Notes: generated by a model not told the origin, from the letters alone. A DNA stretch of 64,000 nt from Cytophagales bacterium (GCA_013298215.1 JAAFKE010000003.1:62001-126000), one strand, 5' to 3'; counted from the first letter of the stretch, positions 26,152-33,548 are shown. Translations and numbers: made by a program.

Positions 26152-26159
26152 TACCTTTG
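26152..26159 (+). promoter_or_regulatory. Putative -7 element of the MFS gene at 26163
   Basis: TACCTTTG is an exact TAnnTTTG match ending only 3 bases before the ATG, so the transcript would be leaderless or nearly so if this element is used. Confidence 0.4.
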
Positions 26160-26162
26160 GGC

Positions 26163-27335
26163 ATGGAATCAGCCCAGAAAAGCATCTTTACCCCCCAATT
26201 TTACCTACTCTGCACCAGTTCGTTTCTGTTCTTTGCCAGTTTCAATATGCTCATTCCCGAGCTACCCGACTACCTCGCCCAAATGGGCGGTGGTGCATAC
26301 AAGGGCTTCATAATCAGTCTGTTCACCGTCACTGCGGGGTTATCTCGCCCGTTTAGCGGCCGCCTCACCGACCGCGTCGGGCGCGTACCCGTCATGGCTT
26401 TTGGATCGCTGGTTTGCTTTGTGTGCGGGTTTTTATACCCCATCTGCACCACGGTTTTGCCTTTCCTTTTTTTGAGACTCGCCCACGGCTTTTCGACGGG
26501 TTTTAAGCCCACTGGCACGTCGGCCTACATTGCAGATATTATTCCTGCCGACCGACGCGGCGAAGCCATGGGCTTGCACGGGCTCTACAGCAGCATCGGT
26601 ATGGCGCTCGGGCCTGCCATGGGAAGCTGGATAGCGGGGGCATTTTCGCTCAACGTACTGTTTTATATTTCGTCCATCTTTGCGTTACTTTCCATCGCTA
26701 TTTTGGTCAATATGAAGGAAACGTTGCCCAAAACCCAGACCCTGAACCGCGAAATGTTTCAGATTACCCGAAAAGATATTTTTGATACCGACGTACTACA
26801 ACCATCAGTCGTTACTTTTTTAACTGCTTTCAGTTTCGGTGCGGTGGCCACGCTCACGCCCGACCTCAGCAAGAGCGTAGGACTACAAAACAAGGGACTG
26901 TTTTTTTTAATTTACACCCTGGCATCGTTGGCAGTGCGGCTTTTTGCGGGCAAGTTTTCGGACCGCCACGGGCGCGTGCCAATCATAAAAGTTGGTTGCG
27001 CAAATTTAATTGTGGCCATGGCCATCACGGCATTGGCAAACAACCAGGCACTGTTTTTTGTGGGCGCGGCCTTTTTTGGCATTGCAATGGGCATACTTTC
27101 GCCCATTTGCTTGGCCTGGACGGTAGATCTGAGCAACGACGCAAACCGTGGACGCGCACTGGCCACCATGTACATAACTATGGAAGCGGGCATTGGCCTC
27201 GGCGCATTTTTGAGTGCCTTAATCTACGGCGACAACGCCGCTAATTTTATCTGGGCCTTTGGCATGAGCGGCATTTTGGCCATTTTTGCTTTCGGGTATC
27301 TCTACACAATTCGAGACCAGCAAACAGTCGAATGA
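26163..27335 (+). CDS. MFS transporter (drug/metabolite efflux-like)
   Basis: A 12-helix major facilitator of 390 residues. Motif A is present in both halves: SGRLTDRVGRVPVMAFGS after helix 2 and AGKFSDRHGRVPIIKVG after helix 8. RLAHGFSTGFKPTGTSAYIADI spans helices 4-5, followed by MGLHGLYSSIGMALGPAMG, the antiporter-type motif C region (G-x8-G-x3-G-P). That pattern favours an exporter. The start at the ATG 26163 follows a TACCTTTG element; a TTG two codons upstream is the alternative. Divergent from ggt. Substrate unknown. Confidence 0.87.
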   Translation: MESAQKSIFTPQFYLLCTSSFLFFASFNMLIPELPDYLAQMGGGAYKGFIISLFTVTAGLSRPFSGRLTDRVGRVPVMAFGSLVCFVCGFLYPICTTVLPFLFLRLAHGFSTGFKPTGTSAYIADIIPADRRGEAMGLHGLYSSIGMALGPAMGSWIAGAFSLNVLFYISSIFALLSIAILVNMKETLPKTQTLNREMFQITRKDIFDTDVLQPSVVTFLTAFSFGAVATLTPDLSKSVGLQNKGLFFLIYTLASLAVRLFAGKFSDRHGRVPIIKVGCANLIVAMAITALANNQALFFVGAAFFGIAMGILSPICLAWTVDLSNDANRGRALATMYITMEAGIGLGAFLSALIYGDNAANFIWAFGMSGILAIFAFGYLYTIRDQQTVE

Positions 27336-27387
27336 CCCGCCCCGTGGCTATCCAAAACCTAATTTACACCATTCAAATACTCATTTC

Positions 27388-27882
27388 ATGCAAAACAAAG
27401 GTTCAATATTTGAGCAAGTGGCCGCCCAGTTGGCCGAAGCAGGTTTTAAGGTTGTACAAAAAGACGAGTCGCGCCCGTGGGGTGGTTTCTTTGTGATAGA
27501 CGAGGGCCAAGCCTCCGCCTTTATCGAAACCTATTTCCCACAACTGTCGGTGGCCGATTTTGCAAGTTTTGAGAAACTATCGCCCAAAATATTGGTCGTT
27601 GCACCCCACAAACGGCTGTCGTGGCAGTATCATTTCAGGCGCGAGGAAATCTGGCGCGTCATCGGTGGCACGGCGGGCGTGGTTACGTCGCCGACCGACG
27701 TGGAGGGCAACTTACAGCACTTGGCCGTTGGGCAGGTCATAAAAATGGCCATCGGCGAACGCCACCGCCTGGTAGGCCTCGAAGATTGGGGTATTGTGGC
27801 CGAAATTTGGCAACACACCGACCCCCAAAACCCGTCGGACGAGGACGACATTGTGCGCCTGCAAGACGATTTCGGGCGGTAG
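27388..27882 (+). CDS. Cupin protein of the type II phosphomannose isomerase family
   Basis: A single-domain cupin of 164 residues matching the C-terminal domain of bifunctional ManC-type phosphomannose isomerases. Motifs are ESRPWGGFFVIDE, then ILVVAPHKRLSWQYHFRREE with metal-ligand His residues, WRVIGGTAGVV and MAIGERHRLVGLEDWGIVAE. Stand-alone versions may isomerise a sugar phosphate, but activity cannot be read from sequence. I chose the ATG at 27388 (MQNKGSIFEQ); the longer frame to 27286 overlaps the preceding MFS gene. Its last 31 codons with stop lie inside a 152-bp direct repeat, and a second copy of that 3' end is found about 1 kb downstream. Confidence 0.8.
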   Translation: MQNKGSIFEQVAAQLAEAGFKVVQKDESRPWGGFFVIDEGQASAFIETYFPQLSVADFASFEKLSPKILVVAPHKRLSWQYHFRREEIWRVIGGTAGVVTSPTDVEGNLQHLAVGQVIKMAIGERHRLVGLEDWGIVAEIWQHTDPQNPSDEDDIVRLQDDFGR

Positions 27883-27941
27883 GTTACGTGGTTGATGCGC
27901 CTAAAAGGCAAATCCTAAGTTCAGCCCCCCGTGAACGCCCG
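27790..27941. repeat. Left copy of a 152-bp direct repeat flanking the MntA/HepT cassette
   Basis: Matches 28780-28931 at a constant offset of 990 bases, with 5 mismatches in 152 by eye (27792, 27843, 27885, 27927, 27933). It contains the true 3' end of the cupin gene plus a copy of the C-terminal end of the convergent envelope-protein gene. Confidence 0.95.
27901..27941 (-). pseudogene. Duplicated C-terminal fragment of the 478-aa envelope protein gene
   Basis: About 13 codons homologous to the end of the gene that finishes at 28891, including its TAG stop. Compared with the functional copy it has two non-synonymous changes (Arg to Gly at 27927, Tyr to His at 27933), as expected for a non-functional remnant. 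Confidence 0.8.
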
Positions 27942-27954
27942 TTGTGTGTAATAC
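27941..27954. repeat. Left inverted repeat of the MntA/HepT cassette
   Basis: GTTGTGTGTAATAC starts exactly at the end of the 152-bp repeat. The reverse complement of 28669-28682 is GTTGTGTGTAGTGC, identical at 12 of 14 positions. The pair encloses the toxin-antitoxin genes. Confidence 0.7.
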
Positions 27955-28007
27955 GACCGCTACCCCTTCAAAATTCGGCTGTGGAATACGAGTTCGATAA
28001 AATCACG

Positions 28008-28015
28008 TAAATTTG
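28008..28015 (+). promoter_or_regulatory. Putative -7 element of the mntA-hepT operon
   Basis: TAAATTTG is an exact TAnnTTTG match, 18 bases before the ATG at 28034. It overlaps the alternative upstream TTG at 28013 and so favours the ATG. The promoter lies inside the cassette, which therefore carries its own transcription signal. Confidence 0.5.
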
Positions 28016-28033
28016 ATTCATCATATACTGACA

Positions 28034-28336
28034 ATGAATAGACTTAAAGCATATACATCAGACATAATTAAACTTTGTGAAACTCACAAGGTTAAAAGCC
28101 TGTATGCTTTTGGTTCTGTTTTGACGGACAATTTCAATGAAGAAAGTGATATTGACCTAATTGTAGACTTCTCAAACATAGCGGTAGAAGATTATGCAGA
28201 CAACTACTTTGACTTCAAATTTTCTTTACAAGATATTCTCAAAAGACCCATTGACCTATTAGAAGAGAGGGCTATAAAAAATCCATATTTCAGACAGTCT
28301 GTTCATCAACAAAGACAACTTGTATATGGACAATGA
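28034..28336 (+). CDS. mntA: MntA-type nucleotidyltransferase antitoxin
   Basis: Minimal nucleotidyltransferase of 100 residues with the signature G-S-x10-D-x-D in GSVLTDNFNEESDIDLIVDF. This is the active site of MntA antitoxins, which transfer AMP groups onto a Tyr of the HepT toxin. The rest fits the family: N-terminal helix MNRLKAYTSDIIKLCETH, and RPIDLLEERAIKNPYFRQSV before the end. It overlaps hepT by 11 bases, so translation is coupled. The gene is clearly AT-richer than its neighbours and sits inside an insertion bounded by a 152-bp direct repeat. Confidence 0.9.
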   Translation: MNRLKAYTSDIIKLCETHKVKSLYAFGSVLTDNFNEESDIDLIVDFSNIAVEDYADNYFDFKFSLQDILKRPIDLLEERAIKNPYFRQSVHQQRQLVYGQ

Positions 28337-28664
28337 TATTAAAGCGTGGCTTTATGATATTTTGAACGCCATTATGGAAATTGAAAGCTTCTTTGATGAC
28401 AGTACAAAAGAGTTTGCAAAATATCAAAATGACCTACGAACTAAAAGGGCTGTCGAAAGAAACATAGAAATAATTGGCGAGGCATTAAGCCGAATTCTAA
28501 AACGTGACGAAACGATTTTAATCTCAAATTCGAGAAAGATTGTTGATACAAGAAACAGAATTATTCACGGCTACGACTCTGTATCCGACGATGTTATTTG
28601 GGGTATTATAATTCGACATCTTCCAACTTTGCAAATAGAAATTGAAGATTTGTTGGGCGAGTAG
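28326..28664 (+). CDS. hepT: HepT-like HEPN ribonuclease toxin
   Basis: HEPN-domain toxin of 112 residues, all helical. The RNase signature R-x4-H-x-Y appears as RNRIIHGY at about residues 81-88; the Tyr of this motif is the residue AMPylated by MntA. Flanking helices are AWLYDILNAIMEIESFFDDS, RAVERNIEIIGEALSRIL and WGIIIRHLPTLQIEIEDLL. The ATG at 28326 is preferred over a TTG two codons earlier. It is the second gene of the pair, as in the usual mntA-hepT layout. The motif is complete, so the toxin is probably active. Related modules act in plasmid or island maintenance and phage defence; which applies here is unknown. Confidence 0.9.
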   Translation: MDNDIKAWLYDILNAIMEIESFFDDSTKEFAKYQNDLRTKRAVERNIEIIGEALSRILKRDETILISNSRKIVDTRNRIIHGYDSVSDDVIWGIIIRHLPTLQIEIEDLLGE

Positions 28665-28668
28665 AAGC

Positions 28669-28682
28669 GCACTACACACAAC
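28669..28682. repeat. Right inverted repeat of the MntA/HepT cassette
   Basis: GCACTACACACAAC, whose reverse complement matches 27941-27954 at 12 of 14 bases, begins 5 bases after the hepT stop. Confidence 0.7.
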
Positions 28683-28700
28683 ATGGGGTTTTATAATAGT

Positions 28701-28715
28701 GGGGCATAGCGCCCC
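28701..28715. terminator. Small GC-rich hairpin downstream of hepT
   Basis: GGGGC (28701-28705) pairs with GCCCC (28711-28715) over a 5-base loop in an otherwise AT-rich stretch, 36 bases after the hepT stop. No T-tract follows on the plus strand, so this is a weak terminator call. Confidence 0.3.
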
Positions 28716-28779
28716 CCGCAAAAAAGCATAAGCATAGTTTGAGGGCTATCGTAAATGCTATATTTTCATCAGTAATACG

Positions 28780-28872
28780 GGCATTGTGGCCGAAATTTGG
28801 CAACACACCGACCCCCAAAACCCGTCGGACGAAGACGACATTGTGCGCCTGCAAGACGATTTCGGGCGGTAG
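28780..28872 (+). pseudogene. Duplicated C-terminal fragment of the cupin gene
   Basis: Thirty codons plus stop that read GIVAEIWQHTDPQNP to QDDFGR, identical in protein sequence to the end of the cupin at 27388-27882. It differs only at two synonymous positions (28782, 28833). It has no start or upstream body and is a by-product of the cassette insertion. Confidence 0.85.
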
Positions 28873-28931
28873 GTTGCGTGGTTGATGCGCCTAAAAGGCA
28901 AATCCTAAGTTCAGCCTCCCGTAAACGCCCG
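28780..28931. repeat. Right copy of the 152-bp direct repeat
   Basis: Holds the true 3' end of the 478-aa envelope-protein gene (stop at 28891-28893) plus a second copy of the cupin 3' end. See the left copy at 27790-27941. Confidence 0.95.
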
Positions 28932-30327
28932 AAAAGCGGCCAGCAAAGTTGGTTCCATTTTGAATAAAATTGCGAGCCACGGTTAAATGGAAATCAATGA
29001 ACCCACTTCCGAATAATTTTTGCTGAAAACCGATCGTAGGTCCAACGCCAAAGCGTGTGCTGGGAAACCTTTGATCGGAAAAACCACTAAAATTGCTCCA
29101 CTTAATAAGTTGGTGCGCAAAAACTGCCGACGCGGCCACGTAAACACCCGACAGGTTGTTGCCGCCGTCGTGGTTGCGAATGCGCCTGGCCTGGGTAAAA
29201 TAGTAGCGCGTTTGCAGGTAAGACCTGAAACTCGACACCCCAAAAGTACCCGCCGACAAGGCCCCGCCAAGTTGGTTTTGCCTAAAATCACCGCCGTATT
29301 CAGCTGCCACGTTTACCGAAAGGGGCGAGTTGAAAAGTTTGTACTCGTAGGCCAGCGCGCCCGAAAAAGACTGATTTCTGAGACCCAACGAAATGTTTGG
29401 CCACGTGACCTTCACGAGCGAGGTCTGACTTTCGTAGCAACGCAGCACGTCGCACAGCAGGCGCTTGGGCGTTTTCTTGAAATCGCCGAAGGCTACCCCC
29501 AAACTGAGACTGGTCTGCAAAAACCACTCTGCGGGCAGATTAGTCTCGGTCCAGGTGGTTGTGTATTCGTTTTGGCGGTTACCGAATGGTTTGACGGTAT
29601 TATCGCCATCCTTGAAAACGATTTTTTGATTGAATCCTGCAAACGACGTTCGGCTCAACGCAACCCCAAAATCAATGAGACCAGATTTTAGAAACCGCCG
29701 CTGGATGCCGTAGCGAAGCGCAATTTGGTTTTTAAGTTGCCTAAAATCGTAGTTGGTTTGCCACGTTTTACCATCGAAACTAATTAGTCTAGAAGTTGAA
29801 GCTAAACGCGAATTATTGTACCCAAGCAGGTCGTTGAAACGAACTGAAAAATAATTGGCCGAGAAATTGTTCATGCTTTTACCCTCGGCAATACGCTTTT
29901 TGAGGTCGTAATACCACCTCATTTCGCCAGTAACGGCGACTCTTAGTATTTGCAAGCCTGCTGGTGTGCCCAAAGTCAGCGACGGAACACTACTGCCGTC
30001 GCCAATAAGATAGCCTGCCTGCTGACCAATATCGTAAACGGGCAAAGCAGTGGGAAACGCGCCGAATTGCACCGAGAAAGAGGGCGTAATTTTTTTCTCG
30101 AAACGCAACCAAATCGGGCTAAAACTATTTGCTCCCTCTACGTCGAAAGTTAGTTTAAGCATCCACTTTGTGGGTTCTTTGGTCATAAAAACGTAGTCGT
30201 AGGAGTCTATAAAACGTTGTTTTTCGAACCGTGCGGTGTCTGCGACAAACCGCGTAGAATCTGTCTGCGCCCACGACGCGTGGAAGAGCAGAAACGCGCA
30301 AAACGATAGCTGAATTTGTTTTTTCAT
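28891..30327 (-). CDS. Exported envelope protein, paralogue 2 of the sigma-factor operon
   Basis: Unrecognised exported protein of 478 residues. Signal peptide MKKQIQLSFCAFLLFHASWAQ, then a beta-rich body ending LNLGFAF with a C-terminal Phe, so probably an outer-membrane barrel. It shares with the next upstream gene the N-terminal YDYVFMTKEPTKWMLK block and a motif of the form RWYY-x4-RI-x2-GKS-x-NN-F-SANYF (about residues 137-160). A weaker second copy (RYYFTQARRI, NNLSGVY) lies in the C-terminal half, implying an internal duplication. It is the last gene of the five-gene operon; its last 13 codons sit in the 152-bp repeat, but this copy is intact. Confidence 0.75.
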   Translation of the reverse strand: MKKQIQLSFCAFLLFHASWAQTDSTRFVADTARFEKQRFIDSYDYVFMTKEPTKWMLKLTFDVEGANSFSPIWLRFEKKITPSFSVQFGAFPTALPVYDIGQQAGYLIGDGSSVPSLTLGTPAGLQILRVAVTGEMRWYYDLKKRIAEGKSMNNFSANYFSVRFNDLLGYNNSRLASTSRLISFDGKTWQTNYDFRQLKNQIALRYGIQRRFLKSGLIDFGVALSRTSFAGFNQKIVFKDGDNTVKPFGNRQNEYTTTWTETNLPAEWFLQTSLSLGVAFGDFKKTPKRLLCDVLRCYESQTSLVKVTWPNISLGLRNQSFSGALAYEYKLFNSPLSVNVAAEYGGDFRQNQLGGALSAGTFGVSSFRSYLQTRYYFTQARRIRNHDGGNNLSGVYVAASAVFAHQLIKWSNFSGFSDQRFPSTRFGVGPTIGFQQKLFGSGFIDFHLTVARNFIQNGTNFAGRFSGVYGRLNLGFAF

Positions 30328-30338
30328 GGTAGTTGTGT

Positions 30339-31667
30339 TTACAGTGCGAAGCCTATTTTAATGTCTAAGACGGGGTTTACTCCTGGAATAATAAAGTCAT
30401 GAAAAGTCTTGTTGAGGTTGCGCTCCAAACCCACCTTGGCATCTACAAACCCATTTGCAAACAAGCGGCGTTGCATTCCCCAGACCACACCCAGGGAGGT
30501 AATAAAGTTTGTTCTTAGTCGTATATTTTCGGGACTGAAATTCAAAAAACTGTGCGCTAACTCGTTGCTGCTGTGCAGTGCCACGTAGTTTGCCGACAAA
30601 TTATTGGCCGATTTGCCCTGCATAATTCGCTTCTTGAGGTTGTAGTAGAAGCGTGGCTCAAGCACGTACCGACCCGACAGGGTGTTGCCCTCGAGTCCAG
30701 TTATACCGAAAGGAATGTAAAATCGCTCAAAGCGGTAGGAATAGTCCAACCGAACTTCTTGGTTGATCGACCAAGCCGATTTGTTTATTTTTCGTTCGTA
30801 GGCCGTTGATAACGAAACGTTTACGTTGTTGGGCGCTACGTAAAAAAGCCTGGTCATGTCTATTTTAAGCATCGATTTGTCTTCTTCAAAACACCTAAAA
30901 ATATCACAGCTCGATGCGGTGGCCTTGCTCTTTTGGCCACCAAGGGCCAGCCCAAGCCTCACCTCCGAACGCGCCGAAAAGCCCCCCAGTGCCGTATTGT
31001 TCCAATTAGAAAGACGGAAGTTGCCTATCCGGTCTTGCACATACACGGGCGTGTGGTCGGTGTCTTGTTGGCAGCCTACGTTCATACTAAAATCAAAAAA
31101 ACCGTGGTTGAACACCCGCCGCTGGATGCCGTAGGTCAGCATGAGGCGTTGCTGAGGGGCCACGATGGTGCGGTCGCTTCTCTGGTAATCTACGGGGGCA
31201 AAGCGCGTAAGTTTGAACGAGAAATAATTTCCCGAAAAGTTATTGGCACTTGTGCCCGCTGCTATTCGCTGGGCCATGTTGTAGTACCAGCGCGGTTCGA
31301 TTTGGGCGTACCAAAACCCCCTAATTATTTGTTCAGACTTGTGGTTGTAGCCCACCAAGCCATTCACCGAAAACGAGGGACTCAGTTTTGCCTCGACGCC
31401 CAGTTCTAAATTGTACTCAAAATCGCCAGACCTAGAACGCCCCGAAGTCATGGCGGCATAGTTGGCTTTGAGCATCCATTTTGCCTCTTGGCGGGTCATA
31501 AATACGTAGTCGGCCGCCGACGACACAAACGCCTGCTTTTGCAGCGCGCCGCTTTCTTGCGAATACTGGAACGAATCGGCTCCCGTGTTTTGCGCCAAGA
31601 GAGGCATACTACAAATAAGTTGAGCGGCCAAAAGCACGAGTGTTGGGAATACAAAAGGGGTTTTCAT
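30339..31667 (-). CDS. Exported envelope protein, paralogue 1 of the sigma-factor operon
   Basis: No family name recognised. Signal peptide MKTPFVFPTLVLLAAQLIC to about LLAQ; 442 residues, beta-rich, ending LDIKIGFAL, which suggests an outer-membrane barrel. It contains two copies of a recurrent motif: RWYYNMAQRIAAGTSANNFS (about residues 126-145) and RFYYNLKKRIMQGKSANNLS (about 335-355). It also has the SADYVFMTRQEAKWMLKANY block shared with its paralogue downstream. The gene starts 5 bases after the DUF4097 gene stop and ends 11 bases before the next start, so the operon is tight. It is likely controlled by the sigma/anti-sigma pair at the operon's head. Confidence 0.75.
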   Translation of the reverse strand: MKTPFVFPTLVLLAAQLICSMPLLAQNTGADSFQYSQESGALQKQAFVSSAADYVFMTRQEAKWMLKANYAAMTSGRSRSGDFEYNLELGVEAKLSPSFSVNGLVGYNHKSEQIIRGFWYAQIEPRWYYNMAQRIAAGTSANNFSGNYFSFKLTRFAPVDYQRSDRTIVAPQQRLMLTYGIQRRVFNHGFFDFSMNVGCQQDTDHTPVYVQDRIGNFRLSNWNNTALGGFSARSEVRLGLALGGQKSKATASSCDIFRCFEEDKSMLKIDMTRLFYVAPNNVNVSLSTAYERKINKSAWSINQEVRLDYSYRFERFYIPFGITGLEGNTLSGRYVLEPRFYYNLKKRIMQGKSANNLSANYVALHSSNELAHSFLNFSPENIRLRTNFITSLGVVWGMQRRLFANGFVDAKVGLERNLNKTFHDFIIPGVNPVLDIKIGFAL

Positions 31668-31672
31668 GGCTA

Positions 31673-32428
31673 TTATTGTGTTTTTGAAGTGAGTGCCGAT
31701 ACGTATTTTAAGGTTGTTTGGTTGATTTTAACGTCCATTTTCACGAGCGTTTTGTCGGTCTCAATTTCAATGTTGCCGTACTCGGCTCGGATGCGGCATT
31801 GGCCCTTGATATTTTTAAGGTGGCAGTCGCTGCGGTCGGTTGTCAGTGCCAGATCACCGTCCACGTTCTCGGCTCGGAGAGTGCCAAAGCGCGCGTCCAC
31901 GGCTATTTTCCCAACCAAATTTTGCAGCACCACCGCGCAAAAATCGGCCTTCACGGTGGTTTCCTGGCTCAAACCATCGATGAGTACCTTGCCAAAATTA
32001 TTCTGGATTGTCACCGCGCCACTCGCAGGAACCACCAGCCGATACCTGGCTTTTAGGTTGGCCTGGGGTTTGGCCGCGCCTTTGGGCAGCAGCACGTAGT
32101 TGCGGGCATAAACGGTGTTGCCCGAGGCTTCAATGAGGTGCTTAAAATAATCTAAGTCGTTGGTCGCCACGGTGCGGTCGGGATGCTTGGCCACTAAATC
32201 TACCGTTATTTTTATCTCTGGCCTATCCCAAGTACTCACTTCCACGTCGGCGCGTTCGGCACTGATGCTTATCCTTTTTATTTTGCCAAACACAAAAGTT
32301 TTTTCTACACTTTTGGTAACAACCTGCAAAGTTTGCGCCTGGCCGCTGGCGTGGCAAAACACGGCCAAAGCACACGCCAAGGCGGCCAGGCGTTTACAAG
32401 TTTCATGCGGTATTAGGGGTGTTTTCAT
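31673..32428 (-). CDS. DUF4097-like exported beta-helix protein
   Basis: A 251-residue exported protein. After a signal region (about residues 10-31, CKRLAALACALAVFCHASGQ) come short beta repeats of the putative-adhesin type: ISAERADVEVSTWDRPEIKI, GAVTIQNNFGKVLIDG, IAVDARFGTLRAENVDGDL, ALTTDRSDCHLKNIKG and RAEYGNIEIETDKT. These give the running turn-by-turn pattern of DUF4097 beta-helices. Such proteins often sit beside ECF sigma/anti-sigma genes in Bacteroidota, as here. The role is unknown and may be sensing or scaffolding in the periplasm. It lies 11 bases after the anti-sigma gene. Confidence 0.75.
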   Translation of the reverse strand: MKTPLIPHETCKRLAALACALAVFCHASGQAQTLQVVTKSVEKTFVFGKIKRISISAERADVEVSTWDRPEIKITVDLVAKHPDRTVATNDLDYFKHLIEASGNTVYARNYVLLPKGAAKPQANLKARYRLVVPASGAVTIQNNFGKVLIDGLSQETTVKADFCAVVLQNLVGKIAVDARFGTLRAENVDGDLALTTDRSDCHLKNIKGQCRIRAEYGNIEIETDKTLVKMDVKINQTTLKYVSALTSKTQ

Positions 32429-32439
32429 GGCTGTTGGTA

Positions 32440-32952
32440 TTAAATTTCTTCAAATATTTTTCTTAGTACATCGGTGCGGTCGCTGTCTATTTGCACAAAT
32501 TGAGCCACCAAGTTAGGGTCAGGATTGTAGGTTTCGATGACCGTTTTTAACTCTTGGTGTGCGGCATTGAGCTGGTCTAATTGTTGCTTTAAGTTCTTGA
32601 ACTCGGGTTTCTGACACACGTCAGCCCGCTTGATGCAGTAGGCTTCGATCTGCGCCGACTGGCTTTCAAGGCTCTGAGACGCATTGATTGTCAGTGGTTT
32701 AGTTAGTTTTTCTTCGGAATAGGTAATTTTTTCGGTGTTAGTTTGCTGCGTAGTCCACCAGCCAAAAACACCCACCACCAACACCACCAACGCCACCGAG
32801 GCCGCTGCCAGCCACCAAGCCCGTGGCTCAAACCGAACCGATTTGGTGCGGCGAAGCTCTGATTCAATTACCTCCCAACTCGACGCGGGCGGCGTGTACT
32901 GGGGCAAATTTTGGGCCCACTTGGGCTGTTTGTTTTCTGGGTTATCTTTCAT
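32440..32952 (-). CDS. Predicted single-pass membrane anti-sigma factor
   Basis: A 170-residue protein with a cytoplasmic N-terminus of about 45 residues (PPASSWEVIESELRR), one membrane segment (about 46-70, WWLAAASVALVVLVVGVFGW) and a periplasmic helical part with two Cys (AYCIKRADVCQKPEF) and a coiled stretch. It overlaps the end of the ECF sigma gene by 11 bases. The topology and coupling are those of Bacteroidota anti-sigma factors, although the N-terminal part lacks a recognisable zinc-binding (ZAS) motif. It would hold the sigma factor at the membrane until an envelope signal releases it. Confidence 0.72.
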   Translation of the reverse strand: MKDNPENKQPKWAQNLPQYTPPASSWEVIESELRRTKSVRFEPRAWWLAAASVALVVLVVGVFGWWTTQQTNTEKITYSEEKLTKPLTINASQSLESQSAQIEAYCIKRADVCQKPEFKNLKQQLDQLNAAHQELKTVIETYNPDPNLVAQFVQIDSDRTDVLRKIFEEI

Positions 32953-33466
32953 GGCTTTGGCCGATTGCGTATTTTAATTTTTTCTTGGCATAACTCAACT
33001 GCGACTTTGACGTTCCCTCCGAAACACCCAACATTTGCGCCACTTCGGCGTGGGCGTACCCCTCAATTTCGATCAAACAAAAAACCGTTCTTGCGCCCTC
33101 GGGCAGGGTCAGAATGTGCCGTTCGAGGGCCTCTGCGCCAATGCTTTCGCTCAACCAGTCCTCCACGCGCGCATCGGACGGGAGTTCGTCCATGAGCACC
33201 CAATTTTTGGGCTCTTTAAATTTTCTTTTGGCTTTTCGCACCAAAATGGCTTTGATCCAGGCCCCCAACGTGGCCTCCTGCCTAAACTGGCCAATTTTCT
33301 TAAAAACCTCCAGAAAGGTATCTTGCAATACATCGTTCGCGTCGTCAAAATCGCCAGTGAGTCGGTATGCCAGCGTGTACATGGCTGTTTTGTAGCGGTC
33401 GTACAAGACTCGCTGCGCAATGCCGTTGCCTGCTTCACAACCCGTTATTAATTCACTTTCTGACAT
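32942..33466 (-). CDS. ECF-type RNA polymerase sigma factor
   Basis: Sigma-70 family extracytoplasmic-function factor of 174 residues. Region 2 is LYDRYKTAMYTLAYRLTGDF with DANDVLQDTFLEVFKKI, which contacts the -10 element and core. Region 4 is LPEGARTVFCLIEIEGYAHA with AEVAQMLGVSEGTSKSQLSY, the helix-turn-helix for the -35 element. It heads a five-gene minus-strand unit with an anti-sigma factor, a DUF4097 protein and two envelope paralogues, which are its probable regulon. The sequence does not show which signal it answers to. Confidence 0.93.
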   Translation of the reverse strand: MSESELITGCEAGNGIAQRVLYDRYKTAMYTLAYRLTGDFDDANDVLQDTFLEVFKKIGQFRQEATLGAWIKAILVRKAKRKFKEPKNWVLMDELPSDARVEDWLSESIGAEALERHILTLPEGARTVFCLIEIEGYAHAEVAQMLGVSEGTSKSQLSYAKKKLKYAIGQSHER

Positions 33467-33480
33467 CCTTATCTGGTTCT

Positions 33481-33488
33481 CAAACGTA
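33481..33488 (-). promoter_or_regulatory. Putative -7 element of the ECF sigma operon
   Basis: Minus-strand TACGTTTG matches TAnnTTTG exactly, 14 bases before the ATG. A housekeeping-type promoter would give basal expression. No separate ECF-type autoregulatory promoter was recognised. Confidence 0.4.
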
Positions 33489-33548
33489 AGGTGTGCCTAA
33501 AATCAGTAAATGGTTGGAAAGCCATCAAATTTTTTTGGGGAGGAAACA

